From the NCBI RefSeq assembly GCF_025998815.1, contig NZ_AP026678.1:434001-498000 (forward strand): a stretch of 64,000 bases of DNA. Reading direction: 5' to 3'. Shown here in pieces: positions 17,363 to 26,654 of this stretch (position 1 is its first letter; every line of letters begins with the position of its first letter). This DNA is from Ignavibacterium sp. (GTDB lineage Bacteria; Bacteroidota; Ignavibacteria; Ignavibacteriales; Ignavibacteriaceae). The notes beneath the pieces are model-generated. The model searched no databases. It was given only the letters and a program-made list of their open reading frames with translations, and was not told the origin of the DNA. A program made the position numbers and the translations under genes.

Positions 17363-18037
17363 TTACTGTCTCCAGTTTTTAGGAGCGATTATAATTACAA
17401 ATTCTCCCTTAATAATTTTTTCTGAAACATTTGATTTGATTTCAGCGGGAAATCCTCGCCAGCATTCTTCAAATTTTTTTGTTAATTCTCTGCAAACAAC
17501 TATCAATCTTTCGGGCATGTGTTCAATCAATTCATCCAAAAGTTTTTCAATCCTGTAAACAGATTCATACAGAACAATTGTTCGTTCTTCTTCGGCTAAT
17601 TGTTTAAGTTTTTTTTGTCGTCCTTTTTTTTGAGGAAGGAAACCTTCAAATACAAATGAATCAGTTGGTAAACCGCTGATTGATAACGCTGCAATGACTG
17701 CAGAAGCTCCGGGAATTGCAATAACTTCTATTTTATTTTTGATTGCTTCAGAAATTAGTCTGTTGCCCGGGTCTGAAATAGTCGGTGTTCCGGAATCAGA
17801 AACTAATGCAGCTGAATTTCCCGAAAGAATTTTTTCAATTATCTGATGAAGTTTTTGAGATTCATTAAATGCATTAAGTGAGATGAGCTCTTTACTTATT
17901 TCATAATGTCTGAGCAGATTTCCTGTTACTCGTGTGTCTTCACAAATAATAAAATCAACCTCTTTAAGAGTCTCAAGCGCTCTTAAAGTAATATCTTTCA
18001 AGTTTCCGATTGGTGTACTGACTACAAAAAGTTTCAT
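17363..18037 (-). CDS. rsmI: 16S rRNA 2'-O-ribose methyltransferase (C1402)
   Basis: SAM-dependent tetrapyrrole-methylase-fold enzyme that 2'-O-methylates C1402 in the ribosomal P site. The start chosen is the ATG at 18037, giving LFVVSTPIGNLKDIT at the N-terminus as in the family; a longer frame from 18064 would run into the upstream hairpin. SDSGTPTISDPG and IPGASAVIAALSISGLPTD are diagnostic, with FEGFLPQKKGRQKKL following. Length is 224 aa, at the short end of the family (a C-terminal domain is present in longer members). Confidence 0.93.
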   Translation of the reverse strand: MKLFVVSTPIGNLKDITLRALETLKEVDFIICEDTRVTGNLLRHYEISKELISLNAFNESQKLHQIIEKILSGNSAALVSDSGTPTISDPGNRLISEAIKNKIEVIAIPGASAVIAALSISGLPTDSFVFEGFLPQKKGRQKKLKQLAEEERTIVLYESVYRIEKLLDELIEHMPERLIVVCRELTKKFEECWRGFPAEIKSNVSEKIIKGEFVIIIAPKNWRQ

Positions 18038-18055
18038 AATTTTTAAAAACGATAA

Positions 18056-18077
18056 CGGCTCCAAACCAATGGAGCCG
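18056..18077 (-). terminator. Hairpin between lat and rsmI (terminator of lat)
   Basis: A perfect 7-bp stem CGGCTCC (18056-18062) / GGAGCCG (18071-18077), loop 8. Read on the reverse strand it is followed by TTATCGTTTTT. It lies just after the stop of the aminotransferase gene. Confidence 0.65.
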
Positions 18078-18112
18078 CCTCGTGCAAGTAGTGTAACATA
18101 AATTGTTATTAG

Positions 18113-19462
18113 CTACGACATAAAATTCAAAACTTTTCTGATAATATGCAAGCCCTCATCAACTTCATCTTTGGTAATTGTCAATGGCGGTCTGAATCTG
18201 ATTGCTTTTTCACCACAACCAAGAATCATAAGTTTTTCCTTATAAGCAATTTTTCTGAATTTATTTCTGAGTTCAGTTGATGGTAAGTCAAATGAACACA
18301 TAAGTCCCAGTCCACGGGCATTGCTGATTAAAGATGGGAAATCATTTTGAAGTTTAATCAATTCATTTTTCAGATGTTCACCAACTATTCTTGAATTTTC
18401 AACAAGATTATCATTATGGATAACATCAAGAATAAATTTTGAACGAACCATATCAACCAAGTCAGCTCCCCAGGTTGAATTTATTCTGCTTGATACTTTG
18501 AAGCAGTTATTTTCAACTTCATCAACTCTGTCTGAAACCATAATACCACAAACCTGAGCTTTTTTCCCGAAAGAAATTATGTCAGGTTTAACAAAATATT
18601 CAGAAGCCCAGAACTTTCCGGTAATGCCGAATCCAGTTTGTACTTCGTCGAACATCAGCATAATATCATTTTCATCGGCAATCTCACGAAGTTTTATAAA
18701 GAATTCTTTTCTGAAGAAATGATCTCCACCTTCTGCCTGAATTGGTTCAATAATTATCACAGCTATATCATCAGGATTGTTTTTAATCGCTGCGTAGATT
18801 TCATCAATTGCCTGGTTTTCTAATTTGATGATTTCTTCAAGATGGTTTTCAATTGGAAATTTAACTTTTGGATTAATAATTCTAGGCCAGTTGAACTTTG
18901 GAAAATATTTTACTTTTGTAGGATCGGTATTTGTTAAAGATAAAGTGTAACCACTTCTTCCGTGAAAAGCTTCTCTGAAATGAATAACCTGAAATCCTTT
19001 TTCTTCCTTAAATCCTTTTTGAAAATTTTTCTGAACTTTCCAATCGAATGCGACTTTAAGCCCGTTTTCAACTGCTAAAGTTCCACCGGAAATAAAGAAT
19101 AAATGTTTCATATAATCAGGTTTTGCAACTCGTGCAAATGTATCAACAAAATCTGCCATATAAGTTGTATATATGTCAGAGTTGGAAGGTTTATTCACAG
19201 CCACAAAACCAAGCGTATTCTGAACCTCTTCAGATCTTAGATAAGGGTGATTCAATCCTAACGGAGAAGAAGCAAAAAAAGTGAAAAAATCAAAATAACT
19301 TTCACCAGTTTTCTCATCTACAAGATGTACACCATTGCTGTTTTGTAAATCAAGTACAATATCAAAACCATCAGCAAGCATAAATTTAGCTATGGTTTCG
19401 TGAACTTTTGATGGTTCAATAGAAGGTTTTATAAGCATTTCAGGGTTTAATACTGATTTCAT
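18113..19462 (-). CDS. lat: L-lysine 6-aminotransferase
   Basis: Class III PLP aminotransferase of 449 aa that moves the epsilon amino group of lysine to 2-oxoglutarate, giving aminoadipate semialdehyde. Family-specific features are the opening VHETIAKFMLADGFDIVLD, YFDFFTFFASSPLGLNHP, and HFREAFHGRSGYTLSLTNTD. LMFDEVQTGFGITGKFWA and the PLP lysine in SFGKKAQVCG near residue 300 complete the match. The ALDH7-type dehydrogenase at 26655 would oxidise its product. The ATG has GGAG upstream. It is divergent from the subtilisin gene. Confidence 0.92.
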   Translation of the reverse strand: MKSVLNPEMLIKPSIEPSKVHETIAKFMLADGFDIVLDLQNSNGVHLVDEKTGESYFDFFTFFASSPLGLNHPYLRSEEVQNTLGFVAVNKPSNSDIYTTYMADFVDTFARVAKPDYMKHLFFISGGTLAVENGLKVAFDWKVQKNFQKGFKEEKGFQVIHFREAFHGRSGYTLSLTNTDPTKVKYFPKFNWPRIINPKVKFPIENHLEEIIKLENQAIDEIYAAIKNNPDDIAVIIIEPIQAEGGDHFFRKEFFIKLREIADENDIMLMFDEVQTGFGITGKFWASEYFVKPDIISFGKKAQVCGIMVSDRVDEVENNCFKVSSRINSTWGADLVDMVRSKFILDVIHNDNLVENSRIVGEHLKNELIKLQNDFPSLISNARGLGLMCSFDLPSTELRNKFRKIAYKEKLMILGCGEKAIRFRPPLTITKDEVDEGLHIIRKVLNFMS

Positions 19463-19730
19463 AAAAAATCTCCTTGAAAGATTTTTATGTTATTAAATAT
19501 TTTTATTAGGAAAAGTTAAAAAGGAAGGTAAAGCTTAAAAGACATTTTCAAAGCTGGAAACAAAGTAGCTTCTGTGCGAAATGGACGATATTTGATTGAT
19601 AATTCTTTTCATAATTCTCTGGTAAAATTAATTCATTTGCTTAAATTTTTCAATTTATTTCTTGAATAAAATTATTTTACTAATTATGTTTGTAAGAAAT
19701 TCATCCAACCAATAAATGAGGAGCAATCAA

Positions 19731-22700
19731 GTGAAAAAACAAGCACTTTTTCTGTTCGTTTTAATTGCTTTCGTCGCTACTTCGCTAGCTCAGGTAGAAG
19801 TAAGCTCGAGGTTGCAGGAAGCAATTCAAAAAGCTGGTCCAGATGATTATGTTAGAGCGTTAGTGCTTCTGAGAGATCAAGTGGACCTATTAGCATTAGA
19901 TCAACGGCTTTATCATGAAAAAGCCACATTAGAAAGAAGAGCTTATGAGGTAATTACAGCACTTCAGAGAAAAGCTCAGGAAACCCAACCAAATCTATTA
20001 AATTATCTTCAGGCAAAAGAATCAGCTGGTGAAGTATTCCAATACCAATCCTTCTGGGTTGCAAACCTTGTAATGGTAGAAGCAAAACCATCAGTGATGC
20101 TGGAATTGATGTCGAGAATGGATATTGCTCAAATGGATTTGGATGCCATTCTTGAATTAGATAAGCCAGAAGTTGTGTCCGAAGGTGATGTAGAGGGACA
20201 CGAATCAGTCGAAATTGGTTTACGTGTTATAAAAGCAGATCAGCTTTGGGCAATGGGAATTACAGGTCAGGGCAGACTTTTAATGAACATTGACACAGGA
20301 GTTTACCCGAATCATCCAGCACTTCAGCATAAATGGAGAGGAAATCATGTTCCATCAAATCAGGCGTGGTTTGATCCAGGTGGAGGAACAACAACTCCTA
20401 GTGATTGTGATGGACACGGTTCTCACACAATGGGAACAATGGTAGGAAGATCACTCACAACTCCTGATACAGTTGGAGTTGCAATCGATGCAGAATGGAT
20501 TGCTGCAAAAACAATTTGTTCAAGTCCGCACACATCAAATTCCGTAGCAGCATTTCAATGGGCAATGAATCCGGATGGAAATCCTGCGACAATTGACGAT
20601 ATGCCCGATGCAATTTCAAATAGTTGGTATGACCCTTCTGTAACTAACGAGTGCTCTGGAATTTATAAAACTACACTTGATGCAGTTGAAACTGCTGGTA
20701 TTGCAGTAGTTTTTTCAGCTGGAAATAGTGGTCCAGGTGCCAGCACAATTACTAAACCAAAGAATATCAATACTAATGAAGTAAATGTTTTCTGTGTTGC
20801 TGCAATTGATGCAGTATCTTATAACGGTGGAAATAATAATCCTATTGCAAGCTTTTCAAGTCGTGGTCCTTCGGTTTGTGGAGGAACAGGTTCATTATTA
20901 ATTAAGCCTGAAGTTTCTGCTCCCGGAGTAAATGTTCGTTCTTCAGGAAGTTCAACCGGTTATACTGTTCTTAGTGGTACTTCAATGGCTTCACCGCATG
21001 TTGCCGGTGCCATTGCTTTATTAAAACAATTTGCACCAACATTAACCGGACAACAAATTAAATTTGCTCTATACAACACTGCTATTGATCTTGGAACTGC
21101 AGGTGAGGATAATACTTACGGTACAGGTTTAATTGATGTTGTTGCAGCAATGATGAGTTTAGGAACTCCTGATACTATTCCGCCAACGACAATAACCGAT
21201 TTAGCAGTAGTTGATCCAACATCAAATTCCCTAAGACTTACCTGGACAGCACCACTTGATACTTCAATGGGTGGTGTAACACAATATGATATTCGATGGT
21301 CTTTATCACCAATTACAGATACTACATCATTTTACGCAGCTAATCCGTTAACATATCCCGGAGTACCTGGCGCAGCCGGAACACCTCAGGAGTTACTCGT
21401 TACCGGATTAAACTTTAGTACTACATACTATTTCGCAATTCGCTCAAGAGATGCATGGGGCAACTGGTCTGATGTATCCAACAGTCCATCAGGAACAACA
21501 TTAGCAGCACCAGTGATAAGTGTAAGTCCGGCATCAATGCTGAAAATACTTGAGCCGAACACAACAGTAGTAGATTCAGTGATGATATCAAATGTATCCA
21601 CATCATCATCAACACTTGATTTCACAGTATCACTTGAGAATAACACATTTCCGGGAGAAGCAGTAGAGATAAAGTTAGTACCGAAGAATCCTGTAATAAC
21701 CGAAGGCAACGGAGATGAGATAAAGAATTCAGAGAAAGAAAGAAAAGGAATGTCAATAGAAGGACAGGGCGGACCGGACATATTCGGCTACAGATGGATA
21801 GACAGTGATGAACCAAACGGGCCACAGTATGTATGGAATGATATCAGCACAAATCCATCAGCAGTACAGATAACCAGCTGGACAGGAACCCTTGATGATG
21901 GATACACAACAGTACCATTGGGAATGACATTCCCGTTTTACGGAAACAATTATACACAGGCATACTTAAGTACCAACGGATTCTTAAGTTTCACAACATT
22001 AACGAGCAGTTACTTCAGTAATGGAACGATACCAAACACAGCACTTCCGAATAATGTAATAGCCCCATTCTGGGATGATTTGGATGGAAGGACACAGGGA
22101 AGTGTACATTATTTGCAGGAATCAGGAAAGTTGACGATACAATTCACTAACTGGCAGAAGTACAGTGGAACAGGATCATTGACATTCCAGATAGTATTGT
22201 ACTCAAGCGGAAAGATAATGTACTACTACAACAATATGAACGCAACATTAAACTCAGCCACAGTAGGCATAGAGAACAGCACGGGGACGGATGGATTACA
22301 GATAGCATACAATGCAAACTATGTACATAACAATATGGCAGTAAAGATAGAAGCAGCACCGGAGTGGTTGGTAAACAACATATTCGGAGGGACAGTATAT
22401 AATGGAAACAGTATGGCAGTACAGCTGACCTTCAAGACGGAGGACTATCCACTGGGGTCATATTCAATGGATATGGTAATACAGAGCAATGATCCGTTAA
22501 CCCCGAGTGTAACAGTTCCGATACAGATGGAGATAGTAATTCCTGTAGAGTTAGCAGCATTTACAGCGAAGACAGAAAGAGATAATGTAATAATTGAATG
22601 GCAGACAGCAACAGAGACGAACAATCAGGGTTTTGAGGTACAGAGGAAGATGGAAGGATTAGAAAGCTGGACAGTAGCAGGATATGTAAGTGGAAAGGGA

Positions 22701-23114
22701 ACAACAACAGAGAGACAGAGTTATCAGTATGTAGATAAGCAGTTAAAGGCAGGAAAGTACATCTACAGATTGAAACAGATAGACCTTGATGGCACGATAG
22801 AATACAGTCAGGAGATAGAAGTAGAGGTAGAGATACCGAACGAATATGTATTATATCAGAATTATCCAAATCCATTCAATCCTGCAACGACGATAGAGTT
22901 CAGTTTGCCAGAGAAGAGTGAGGTAGTTCTGAGCATATACAATTCATTAGGAGAGAAGGTACGGGAGATATTAAACGGAAGTATGGAAGCAGGCTATCAG
23001 AGAGTAGTATTTGATGCGAGAGAATTGCCATCAGGTACATATGTATATCAGATAAATGCAAGGGGAAGTACAAAGTCATTCATTCAATCGAAGAAGATGG
23101 CTTTGGTTAAGTAA
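19731..23114 (+). CDS. Secreted subtilisin-like protease (S8) with FN3 and T9SS sorting domain
   Basis: 1127 aa. The start chosen is GTG at 19731, because GAGGAG lies seven bases before it; the in-frame ATG at 19716 overlaps that site. A signal peptide ends near SLAQ. A propeptide of about 150 residues follows. The S8 catalytic domain has Asp in NIDTGVYPNHP (near 188), His in DGHGSHTMGT (near 228), Asn in FSAGNSGPG and Ser in LSGTSMASPHVAGA (near 418). Next come an FN3-like domain (DLAVVDPTSNSLRLTW), a beta-rich module, and a C-terminal type A sorting domain with YQNYPNPFNPATTIEF. It is probably surface-attached or secreted by T9SS. The last 1.65 kb duplicates that of the next gene. Confidence 0.92.
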   Translation: MKKQALFLFVLIAFVATSLAQVEVSSRLQEAIQKAGPDDYVRALVLLRDQVDLLALDQRLYHEKATLERRAYEVITALQRKAQETQPNLLNYLQAKESAGEVFQYQSFWVANLVMVEAKPSVMLELMSRMDIAQMDLDAILELDKPEVVSEGDVEGHESVEIGLRVIKADQLWAMGITGQGRLLMNIDTGVYPNHPALQHKWRGNHVPSNQAWFDPGGGTTTPSDCDGHGSHTMGTMVGRSLTTPDTVGVAIDAEWIAAKTICSSPHTSNSVAAFQWAMNPDGNPATIDDMPDAISNSWYDPSVTNECSGIYKTTLDAVETAGIAVVFSAGNSGPGASTITKPKNINTNEVNVFCVAAIDAVSYNGGNNNPIASFSSRGPSVCGGTGSLLIKPEVSAPGVNVRSSGSSTGYTVLSGTSMASPHVAGAIALLKQFAPTLTGQQIKFALYNTAIDLGTAGEDNTYGTGLIDVVAAMMSLGTPDTIPPTTITDLAVVDPTSNSLRLTWTAPLDTSMGGVTQYDIRWSLSPITDTTSFYAANPLTYPGVPGAAGTPQELLVTGLNFSTTYYFAIRSRDAWGNWSDVSNSPSGTTLAAPVISVSPASMLKILEPNTTVVDSVMISNVSTSSSTLDFTVSLENNTFPGEAVEIKLVPKNPVITEGNGDEIKNSEKERKGMSIEGQGGPDIFGYRWIDSDEPNGPQYVWNDISTNPSAVQITSWTGTLDDGYTTVPLGMTFPFYGNNYTQAYLSTNGFLSFTTLTSSYFSNGTIPNTALPNNVIAPFWDDLDGRTQGSVHYLQESGKLTIQFTNWQKYSGTGSLTFQIVLYSSGKIMYYYNNMNATLNSATVGIENSTGTDGLQIAYNANYVHNNMAVKIEAAPEWLVNNIFGGTVYNGNSMAVQLTFKTEDYPLGSYSMDMVIQSNDPLTPSVTVPIQMEIVIPVELAAFTAKTERDNVIIEWQTATETNNQGFEVQRKMEGLESWTVAGYVSGKGTTTERQSYQYVDKQLKAGKYIYRLKQIDLDGTIEYSQEIEVEVEIPNEYVLYQNYPNPFNPATTIEFSLPEKSEVVLSIYNSLGEKVREILNGSMEAGYQRVVFDARELPSGTYVYQINARGSTKSFIQSKKMALVK

Positions 23115-23121
23115 ATCAAAT
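21472..23121 (+). repeat. Long direct repeat, copy 1 (C-terminal module of S8 protease)
   Basis: 1650 bp almost identical to 24862-26511 at constant offset 3390, with no insertion or deletion. By eye I count about a dozen substitutions, several silent. It covers the end of the FN3-like domain, the beta-rich module, the T9SS sorting domain, the stop codon and 7 bases beyond. Flanking sequences differ. Confidence 0.95.
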
Positions 23122-23137
23122 AATTAACTTAAATCAC

Positions 23138-23170
23138 AAGGGCAACTAATAGTTGCCCTTCGGTTTTTTT
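23138..23170 (+). terminator. Rho-independent terminator after S8 protease
   Basis: A 10-bp stem AAGGGCAACT (23138-23147) / AGTTGCCCTT (23151-23160), loop AAT, then CGGTTTTTTT. Confidence 0.9.
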
Positions 23171-23201
23171 AAACTACTTATTAAGAGGTTTCAAAAGCAA
23201 G

Positions 23202-26200
23202 ATGAAAAATTTTCTTTTACTCTTCGTCATTTCTCTAATACTTATTTCATCACAACGAAATGTTGTTGCTCAGGTAAGTGAAGGAGGCATTCCGGATGGA
23301 TGGTCTCTTTCCACTGAAGGTATTCCGGTCATTACAATGCCAACAATTGATAAAAAAGCTTTGATAGAAGAAGATATATACGAGGAATCATTAGGTATTC
23401 CATTCAGATTTGGATTTCCTCATGAAGTATCAATAGATTTTTTGAAAGAAGCTAAAAAAGATATTCTGCCAAATGGCAATGCGCTATTCAGATTAAAAAT
23501 TATTGCTCCTGAAGCTACAACAATCAATTTAACTTATTCGGATTTCTACCTTCCTCAAGGCGCAAAGTTTTTCATATATGCTGAAGACAGGAGCGAATTG
23601 ATTGGTGCATTCACAAGTCGTAATAATAAAGATGATGGCTTATTTGCAACCGGACTAATAAGAGGCGAGAGTGTTATTCTTGAGCTACAGGTTCCCGGTT
23701 ATCTTGTTGAACAAACTCATATTGTAATTGCAACAGTAGTACACGGATATAAAGATGTGTTCAGCAGTTACAATGATTGGGAAGATTTTGGTTCGTCAGG
23801 GGCTTGCAACATAAATGTTAAATGTCCGGAAGGTGAACCATGGGAAAATGAAATCAGGTCAGTTGCAATGATTTTAACTGCTGGTGGTTCCAGGCTATGT
23901 AGCGGTGTTATGGTAAATAATGTCAGACAAGATCTAACGCCATATTTTCTTACTGCTAACCATTGTTTGGTAAGTTCTCCAAATACCTGGATTATAATGT
24001 TCAATTATCAAAGTCCAACTTGTGCAAACATCAATGGTCCTCTGAATTACACTGTTAGTGGAACTCAAACCAAAGCAAATAATTCAGCTTCAGATTTTGC
24101 ATTATTATTACTTAACGAAGCTCCACCCGATAGTTATCAGGTCCATTTTGCTGGTTGGAGTGCAATTGATGTTCCTGCTGATTCAGGTGTTGGAATTCAT
24201 CATCCTTCTGGCGATATCAAGAAAATATCTTTTAGCGGTCAGGCATTTGAACACGATACCTGGACTGGTACACCACCAAACTCTCACTGGAGAGTTCGCT
24301 GGCATCCTGCTGGTCTAAGAGGTGTTACTGAACCAGGTTCTTCAGGCTCACCTATTTTCGATCAGAATCATCGTATAGTAGGACAGTTGCACGGCGGACC
24401 ATCATCTTGTACTGCAACAGACAAATCAGATTTATATGGTAAGTTTTCTATGTCCTGGAATTATGGTACTACTCCATCAACAAGATTAAAGGATTGGTTG
24501 GATCCTGATAATACCGGTACTTTGATTCTTGATGGTTGGGATCCGACAATGGTTCCTCCTGATACAGTTGCTCCAACAACAATTACTGACTTAGCAGTAG
24601 TTGATCCAACTTCAAATTCCCTAAGACTTACCTGGACAGCTCCATTTGATACAACTCAAGGTGGAGTTAGAAAATATACCATAAGATATTCAACTTCACC
24701 GATCACTGACACGGTTGCATTTAACAATGCTACAAATATTCCTAATAATTTAGTTCCAAAAGCACCAGGTCAGTCAGAATCATTTACTGTAACTGGGTTG
24801 CCATTCAGCTCAACATTTTATTTTGCAATAAGATCTAACGATAGATGGAATAATTTTTCAAATGTATCCAACAGTCCATCAGGAACAACATTAGCAGCAC
24901 CAGTGATAAGTGTAAGTCCGGCATCAATGCTGAAAATACTTGAGCCGAACACATCAGTAGTAGATTCAGTGATGATATCAAATGTATCCACATCAGCATC
25001 AACACTTGATTTCACAGTATCACTTGAGAATAACACATTTCCAGGAGAAGCAGTAGAGATAAAGTTAGTACCGAAGAATCCTGTAATAACCGAAGGCAAC
25101 GGAGATGAGATAAAGAATTCAGAGAAAGAAAGAAAAGGAATGTCAATAGAAGGACAGGGCGGACCGGACATATTCGGCTACAGATGGATAGACAGTGATG
25201 AACCAAACGGGCCACAGTATGTATGGAATGATATCAGCACAAATCCATCAGCAGTACAGATAACCAGCTGGACAGGAACCCTTGATGATGGATACACAAC
25301 AGTACCATTGGGAATGACATTCCCGTTTTACGGAAACAATTATACACAGGCATACTTAAGTACCAACGGATTCTTAAGTTTCACAACATTAACGAGCAGT
25401 TACTTCAGTAATGGAACGATACCAAACACAGCACTTCCGAATAATGTAATAGCCCCATTCTGGGATGATTTGGATGGAAGGACACAGGGAAGTGTACATT
25501 ATTTGCAGGAATCAGGAAAGTTGACGATACAATTCACTAACTGGCAGAAGTACAGTGGAACAGGATCATTGACATTCCAGATAGTATTGTACTCAAGCGG
25601 AAAGATAATGTACTACTACAACAATATGAACGCAACATTAAACTCAGCCACAGTAGGCATAGAGAACAGCACGGGGACGGATGGATTACAGATAGCATAC
25701 AATGCAAACTATGTACATAACAATATGGCAGTAAAGATAGAAGCAGCACCGGAGTGGTTGGTAAACAACATATTCGGAGGGACAGTATATAATGGAAACA
25801 GTATGGCAGTACAGCTGACCTTCAAGACGGAGGACTATCCACTGGGGTCATATTCAATGGATATGGTAATACAGAGCAATGATCCGTTAACCCCGAGTGT
25901 AACAATTCCGATACAGATGGAGATAGTAATTCCTGTAGAGTTAGCAGCATTTACAGCGAAGACAGAAAGAGATAATGTAATAATTGAATGGCAGACAGCA
26001 ACAGAGACGAACAATCAGGGTTTTGAGGTACAGAGGAAGATGGAAGGATTAGAAAGCTGGACAGTAGCAGGATATGTAAGTGGAAAGGGAACAACAACAG
26101 AGAGACAGAGTTATCAGTATGTAGATAAGCAGTTAAAGGCAGGAAAGTACATCTACAGATTGAAACAGATAGACCTTGATGGCACGATAGAATACAGTCA

Positions 26201-26504
26201 GGAGATAGAGATAGAGGTAGAGATACCGAACGAATATGTATTATATCAGAATTATCCAAATCCATTCAATCCTGCAACGACTATAGAGTTCAGTTTGCCA
26301 GAGAAGAGTGAAGTAGTTCTGAGCATATACAATTCATTAGGGGAGAAGGTACGGGAGATATTAAACGGAAGTATGGAAGCAGGCTATCAGAGAGTAGTAT
26401 TTGATGCGAGAGAGTTGCCATCAGGTACATATGTATATCAGATAAATGCAAAGGGAAGTACAAAGTCATTCATTCAATCTAAGAAGATGGCTTTGGTTAA
26501 GTAA
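23202..26504 (+). CDS. Secreted trypsin-like protease (lysyl-endopeptidase type) with FN3 and T9SS sorting domain
   Basis: 1100 aa with an N-terminal signal peptide ending near VVAQ. A jelly-roll-like pro-region (about 60-190) is followed by a chymotrypsin-fold domain (about 195-440). The triad is His in FLTANHCL, Asp in SASDFALLLL and Ser in EPGSSGSPIF, and there are several cysteines as in Achromobacter lysyl endopeptidase relatives. An FN3-like domain and the same C-terminal module and sorting domain as the upstream protease follow, including YPNPFNPATTIEF. It is separated from the S8 gene by a terminator, so it is a separate unit. Cleavage specificity is inferred only from family resemblance. 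Confidence 0.9.
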   Translation: MKNFLLLFVISLILISSQRNVVAQVSEGGIPDGWSLSTEGIPVITMPTIDKKALIEEDIYEESLGIPFRFGFPHEVSIDFLKEAKKDILPNGNALFRLKIIAPEATTINLTYSDFYLPQGAKFFIYAEDRSELIGAFTSRNNKDDGLFATGLIRGESVILELQVPGYLVEQTHIVIATVVHGYKDVFSSYNDWEDFGSSGACNINVKCPEGEPWENEIRSVAMILTAGGSRLCSGVMVNNVRQDLTPYFLTANHCLVSSPNTWIIMFNYQSPTCANINGPLNYTVSGTQTKANNSASDFALLLLNEAPPDSYQVHFAGWSAIDVPADSGVGIHHPSGDIKKISFSGQAFEHDTWTGTPPNSHWRVRWHPAGLRGVTEPGSSGSPIFDQNHRIVGQLHGGPSSCTATDKSDLYGKFSMSWNYGTTPSTRLKDWLDPDNTGTLILDGWDPTMVPPDTVAPTTITDLAVVDPTSNSLRLTWTAPFDTTQGGVRKYTIRYSTSPITDTVAFNNATNIPNNLVPKAPGQSESFTVTGLPFSSTFYFAIRSNDRWNNFSNVSNSPSGTTLAAPVISVSPASMLKILEPNTSVVDSVMISNVSTSASTLDFTVSLENNTFPGEAVEIKLVPKNPVITEGNGDEIKNSEKERKGMSIEGQGGPDIFGYRWIDSDEPNGPQYVWNDISTNPSAVQITSWTGTLDDGYTTVPLGMTFPFYGNNYTQAYLSTNGFLSFTTLTSSYFSNGTIPNTALPNNVIAPFWDDLDGRTQGSVHYLQESGKLTIQFTNWQKYSGTGSLTFQIVLYSSGKIMYYYNNMNATLNSATVGIENSTGTDGLQIAYNANYVHNNMAVKIEAAPEWLVNNIFGGTVYNGNSMAVQLTFKTEDYPLGSYSMDMVIQSNDPLTPSVTIPIQMEIVIPVELAAFTAKTERDNVIIEWQTATETNNQGFEVQRKMEGLESWTVAGYVSGKGTTTERQSYQYVDKQLKAGKYIYRLKQIDLDGTIEYSQEIEIEVEIPNEYVLYQNYPNPFNPATTIEFSLPEKSEVVLSIYNSLGEKVREILNGSMEAGYQRVVFDARELPSGTYVYQINAKGSTKSFIQSKKMALVK

Positions 26505-26511
26505 ATCAAAT
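24862..26511 (+). repeat. Long direct repeat, copy 2 (C-terminal module of trypsin-like protease)
   Basis: Second copy of the 1650-bp module at 21472-23121. Differences are scattered single substitutions, for example Thr to Ser, Ser to Ala and Val to Ile changes and silent A/G changes in the last 250 bases. The upstream catalytic part of the gene is unrelated, so only the 3' half is shared. Confidence 0.95.
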
Positions 26512-26525
26512 CTCAAATTAAATTC

Positions 26526-26553
26526 AGAGCCGCTTTTATGCGGCTCTTTTTTT
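26526..26553 (+). terminator. Rho-independent terminator after trypsin-like protease
   Basis: An 8-bp stem AGAGCCGC (26526-26533) / GCGGCTCT (26540-26547), loop TTTTAT, then a run of T. The same stem sequence recurs at 36831-36852 downstream of the third T9SS cargo gene. Confidence 0.9.
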
Positions 26554-26654
26554 ATGGTTTTCATTCCGTAGTTGACTAATTTTGAGTGTTAAATTTCTTC
26601 AATTATGAAAATAATAACCACTCAATATTACCCTTCAGTTAAAAGGAGTTAAAT

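Noticed and set aside
19716-19731. ATG at 19716 as start of the S8 protease
   Set aside because: It overlaps the GAGGAG ribosome site that is correctly spaced for the GTG at 19731, and the signal peptide is better from the GTG.
21421-22875. Long reverse-strand open frames inside the protease C-terminal module (also 24818-26265)
   Set aside because: They mirror the ATA/GTA-rich forward coding sequence, have low-complexity Ser/Leu-rich translations, occur identically in both copies, and lack ribosome sites.
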